Shown in pieces: positions 6,444 to 8,720 of a DNA stretch of 8,720 nucleotides. The notes below the pieces were generated by a model. It searched no databases, was not told where the DNA came from, and saw nothing but the letters and a program-made list of their open reading frames with translations. The DNA comes from an uncultured Armatimonadota bacterium (lineage in GTDB: Bacteria; Armatimonadota; Armatimonadia; Armatimonadales; Armatimonadaceae). Where the stretch lies: positions 1-8,720 of the forward strand of contig CAIYBQ010000425.1 in assembly GCA_903924445.1 (NCBI GenBank). The letters run 5' to 3'. How positions within the stretch are numbered: the stretch's first letter is position 1; every line of letters starts with the position of its first letter. A program made the translations under genes and the position numbers.

Positions 6444-7411
6444 ACAAATTTGTAGGGATTGGACTTGGAATCGTCGCGGCTGGTTCACTCGCAGGAAATG
6501 CGCTCATGTTCCAGCGCTATTCGAGTGCCAAGGCGGTTGTTTCGATGGGCTCGGATGCGGTCAGCATCAAGGATTTCCGTGATCGTCTTGAAATCGTGTC
6601 CGGTAAGCAGGTGTTGACAAAAATGGTCCTTCGGTCCATCGTCATGACCGAGGCCAAAGCCAAGGGTGTTGCTCCTACAAAAGCGGATGTCGATGGTCGT
6701 ATCGAGCTTATGAAGCGTGCGAATGTCAATGGCATCGCAGCGGCAATGAACGATCCAAACCAAAAGTACATCATCGAAGAGGATGTCGAAACGGACATCG
6801 CCCTTGAAAATGTGATCACAAATGGTGTCCCGGTCACCGAGAGCGCTCTGCTTGAGTTCTTCCGGAAGAACCAAAAGGTCTTTGTGTTGCCCGATCAGGC
6901 AAAGACCACGATTGTGCTTGCGCAGAACCAGGTGGATGCGACAACAGCATCCCGTTTGATGCAGCAGAAGTCTCCAAAGATCGATGCGGCTACCATCGCA
7001 CGTACTCCACGTCTCGCAGTTCTCGGTTTGACTGCATCCGTGGATTGGAACAAGATCGACCCGAATTTCCGCAAGCAGCTGATTGCAAAGGTCAATGCAA
7101 CCCCTGCGGGTGGCGTGTTCCAGATGAATGTTCCTGCCAAGGGTAAGGACAAGTCCGGGATGTTGATTGTTCGCCTCGAGTCAAAGGGCGCTGCTGGAGT
7201 TCCACCGCTTGCCCAGATCCGACCGCATGTTGAGCGCCAGTTCAAGCTGCAGCAGGCAGCCATCCAGGGACGGACCAAGCAGGTCGTTCTTGCCGAGCTT
7301 TACAAAGCAAAGCATCCAACGATTGAGGTGTCAAAGTACTCCCCTTGGTTTACCGAACTGGAAAATGCAAGCGCTAACCTGCAAAAGGGTGTCAAGACAG
7401 CCAATAAGTAA
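6440..7411 (+). CDS. EpsD/SurA-like PpiC-family protein with degenerate parvulin domain
   Basis: This 323-residue envelope protein resembles the EpsD family of peptidyl-prolyl isomerase-like proteins found in exosortase/EPS loci. Residues 4-24 form a hydrophobic segment, probably an uncleaved anchor or a signal peptide; there is no lipobox Cys. Residues about 35-145 look like a SurA_N-type helical chaperone domain (VSIKDFRDRLEI, then an EAKAKGVAPTKADVDGRIE-like repeat of the family). Residues about 150-250 occupy the place of the parvulin domain but are weak: the conserved His of the first strand is Thr157 in AKTTIVLA, and the GG-x-hydrophobic-G motif is absent. C-terminal helices (about 257-290) follow, as in SurA. 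It may therefore act as a chaperone without isomerase activity, perhaps for the export protein or the PEP-CTERM protein. AGGAG at 6428-6432 is a good ribosome binding site; the ATG overlaps the upstream stop. Confidence 0.75.
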   Translation: MNKFVGIGLGIVAAGSLAGNALMFQRYSSAKAVVSMGSDAVSIKDFRDRLEIVSGKQVLTKMVLRSIVMTEAKAKGVAPTKADVDGRIELMKRANVNGIAAAMNDPNQKYIIEEDVETDIALENVITNGVPVTESALLEFFRKNQKVFVLPDQAKTTIVLAQNQVDATTASRLMQQKSPKIDAATIARTPRLAVLGLTASVDWNKIDPNFRKQLIAKVNATPAGGVFQMNVPAKGKDKSGMLIVRLESKGAAGVPPLAQIRPHVERQFKLQQAAIQGRTKQVVLAELYKAKHPTIEVSKYSPWFTELENASANLQKGVKTANK

Positions 7412-7417
7412 ATGTGC

Positions 7418-7433
7418 GGGGGATTTTTCCCCC
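7418..7433. repeat. short hairpin before the export gene
   Basis: GGGGGA (7418-7423) pairs with TCCCCC (7428-7433) around a four-T loop. It starts seven bases after the upstream stop codon and ends 11 bases before the GGAG ribosome binding site (7445-7448) of the export gene. No T-run follows, so it is not a classic terminator. It could be an mRNA-stabilising or partial-attenuation hairpin that sets the amount of export protein relative to the genes before it. Confidence 0.5.
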
Positions 7434-7454
7434 CTTGGGTCTTTGGAGAAAATT

Positions 7455-8720
7455 ATGAAACTGCACTCATCAGCGTACGCTGCAATTGGAATAGGCATCG
7501 CGCTTGGTATTCCGACATCCGGTGTACAAGCACAGACGGCGCCTCAATCCAGCAGCCAAAGTGCGTACAAAATCGGCCCCGGCGATACGATCCAGGTTCT
7601 CGTCTTTGAGAAGCCTGAGCTCAGCCGCAACATTGTCGTTCCACCCGATGGAAAGATTACCTACACCTTCCTTGGTGAGCTGCAGGTTTCTGGAAAGTCG
7701 ATTGAAGAAGTTCGTCTGATGTTGACAGAAGGCTTGAAGAAGCAGCTGCTCAACCCGATTGTAACGGTCGAGCTTTCGACACGTGTCAAGCCGGAAGTCA
7801 GTGTTCTTGGAGCGGTGCGCCAGTCGGGTAAGCAGCCTCTCCAGGATGGCATGCGCCTCCTTGAGCTCGTTGCAACCTGTGGAGGCCTCACGGTCAACCG
7901 ACCTGAGTGGGTGACCGCGACAGTGGTGCGTACCGGTGGACGCAAGGTCGTGATTGACATGATCAAGCTGATGACCGGCGATGAGCAGCAAAACATACTC
8001 CTCGAGCCAAATGATGTCATCCTCTTCCGTGAGGTGGATATTCGTTCCTTCTCGATGATGTTGATTGGCGAATGTAAGAAGACCGGCATGGTTGAAGTGC
8101 CTAAGAGTGGCAGCATGCTTGAAATCGTGCAGTCGGTTGGCGGCTTCAATCCGAAGGCATCCCTTGGCAATGCCCGCTTGACCCGTGATGGCAAGACGGT
8201 CACCCTGGATCTACGTAGCGTGCTTGCAGATGGCACGGTCAAGGTCATCGGGGATGGCAAGGGAGTTATCAATCCTGCATCGCCTACAGTAAAGCCTGGG
8301 GATGTCCTCATGGTGGATACGTACGAAACAGTCTTCACAGCTTGGGGCGGTGTGAATCGACCTGGACGGATTGAGTTTCCTGAGAGTGGCCAGCTATCCG
8401 TCGTGGATGCGTTGGTGCTTGCAGGAGGGCCTGGTCAGTTTGCTGACCTCAAGAATGCAGCAATCCTTCGTCCAAAGGATGGTTCCAATGATTGGGACAC
8501 GGTTTATGTAGACCTCCAGGGACTCGTAAAGACCCCTGATCCAAAGGCTGCAAACAAGAAGCCTGATAAGAATGCAGCTGCAGCTCCTATCAAGCCTGCT
8601 GGAGCCGAACTGACACTTCGCCCAAATGACATCCTCTTTATTCCTGTCAAGGATCCCGATAATCGTAAAAGCTTCGGTTTACGGGATGCCATGCAGATGT
8701 TTATGTTCGGTGGCTTCCTA
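7455..8720 (+). CDS. Wza-like polysaccharide export protein, 3' end outside window
   Basis: The visible 422 residues form an outer-membrane polysaccharide export protein (Poly_export/SLBB family), the secretin-like conduit for capsule or exopolysaccharide. Residues 1-26 are a signal peptide cleaved after VQA; there is no lipobox Cys, unlike E. coli Wza. YKIGPGDTIQVLVFEKPEL (38-56) through about 107 is the Poly_export domain, with the hallmark PPDGKITYTFLGE (63-75). Three SLBB-like repeats follow: about 113-194 (starts VSVLGAVRQSGKQPL), 200-290 (MMLIGECKKTGMVEV) and 293-398 (VFTAWGGVNRPGRIEF). A Lys/Pro/Ala-rich insert (358-383) interrupts the third. Residues 407-422 look amphipathic and may begin the outer-membrane segment. 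GGAG at 7445-7448 is six bases before the ATG. The reading frame is open at the window edge. It likely works with an inner-membrane Wzc-type copolymerase, which I would expect downstream. Confidence 0.93.
   Translation, partial: MKLHSSAYAAIGIGIALGIPTSGVQAQTAPQSSSQSAYKIGPGDTIQVLVFEKPELSRNIVVPPDGKITYTFLGELQVSGKSIEEVRLMLTEGLKKQLLNPIVTVELSTRVKPEVSVLGAVRQSGKQPLQDGMRLLELVATCGGLTVNRPEWVTATVVRTGGRKVVIDMIKLMTGDEQQNILLEPNDVILFREVDIRSFSMMLIGECKKTGMVEVPKSGSMLEIVQSVGGFNPKASLGNARLTRDGKTVTLDLRSVLADGTVKVIGDGKGVINPASPTVKPGDVLMVDTYETVFTAWGGVNRPGRIEFPESGQLSVVDALVLAGGPGQFADLKNAAILRPKDGSNDWDTVYVDLQGLVKTPDPKAANKKPDKNAAAAPIKPAGAELTLRPNDILFIPVKDPDNRKSFGLRDAMQMFMFGGFL

Overview
The window reads as one module of an exopolysaccharide locus coupled to the exosortase/PEP-CTERM protein-sorting system. 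All credible genes lie on the + strand. The organism is a diderm (Gram-negative type) bacterium, because the module has a Wza-like outer-membrane polysaccharide export protein, a SurA/PpiC-like periplasmic chaperone and an exosortase. PEP-CTERM systems occur in Verrucomicrobiota, Planctomycetota, Armatimonadota, Cyanobacteria and many Proteobacteria. The sequence alone does not let me choose among them.

Layout, left to right. (1) Positions 1-496 hold a small unrecognised ORF (32-397) with a good ribosome binding site, then a 99-base gap carrying a perfect 15-base palindrome. (2) Positions 497-1102 encode a secreted PEP-CTERM protein, closed by a strong intrinsic terminator at 1123-1162, so this gene is probably transcribed alone. 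(3) A gap of about 200 bases precedes the main gene cluster. (4) The cluster runs: exosortase (1360-2247), EpsI-like exosortase partner (2214-2876), glycosyltransferase 1 (2869-3999), a structured 216-base gap, glycosyltransferase 2 (4216-5313), glycosyltransferase 3 (5310-6443), EpsD/SurA-like protein (6440-7411) and the polysaccharide export protein (7455 to beyond the window edge).

Most junctions in the cluster overlap (34, 8, 4 and 4 bases), which suggests tightly coupled translation. The two exceptions, the gap between GT1 and GT2 and the 43 bases before the export gene, both contain inverted repeats.

Inferred joint role: the glycosyltransferases build a repeat-unit glycan on the cytoplasmic face, the export protein passes the polymer through the outer membrane, and the EpsD-like protein assists folding or assembly in the periplasm. 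The exosortase with its EpsI-like partner cleaves the PEP-CTERM tail of the neighbouring substrate protein, which may end up associated with the same extracellular matrix. The least conventional points are the degenerate parvulin domain, the tandem paralogous glycosyltransferases that share an altered E-x7-E motif, and the structured gaps. I found no CRISPR array, tRNA, rRNA, insertion sequence or defence system.
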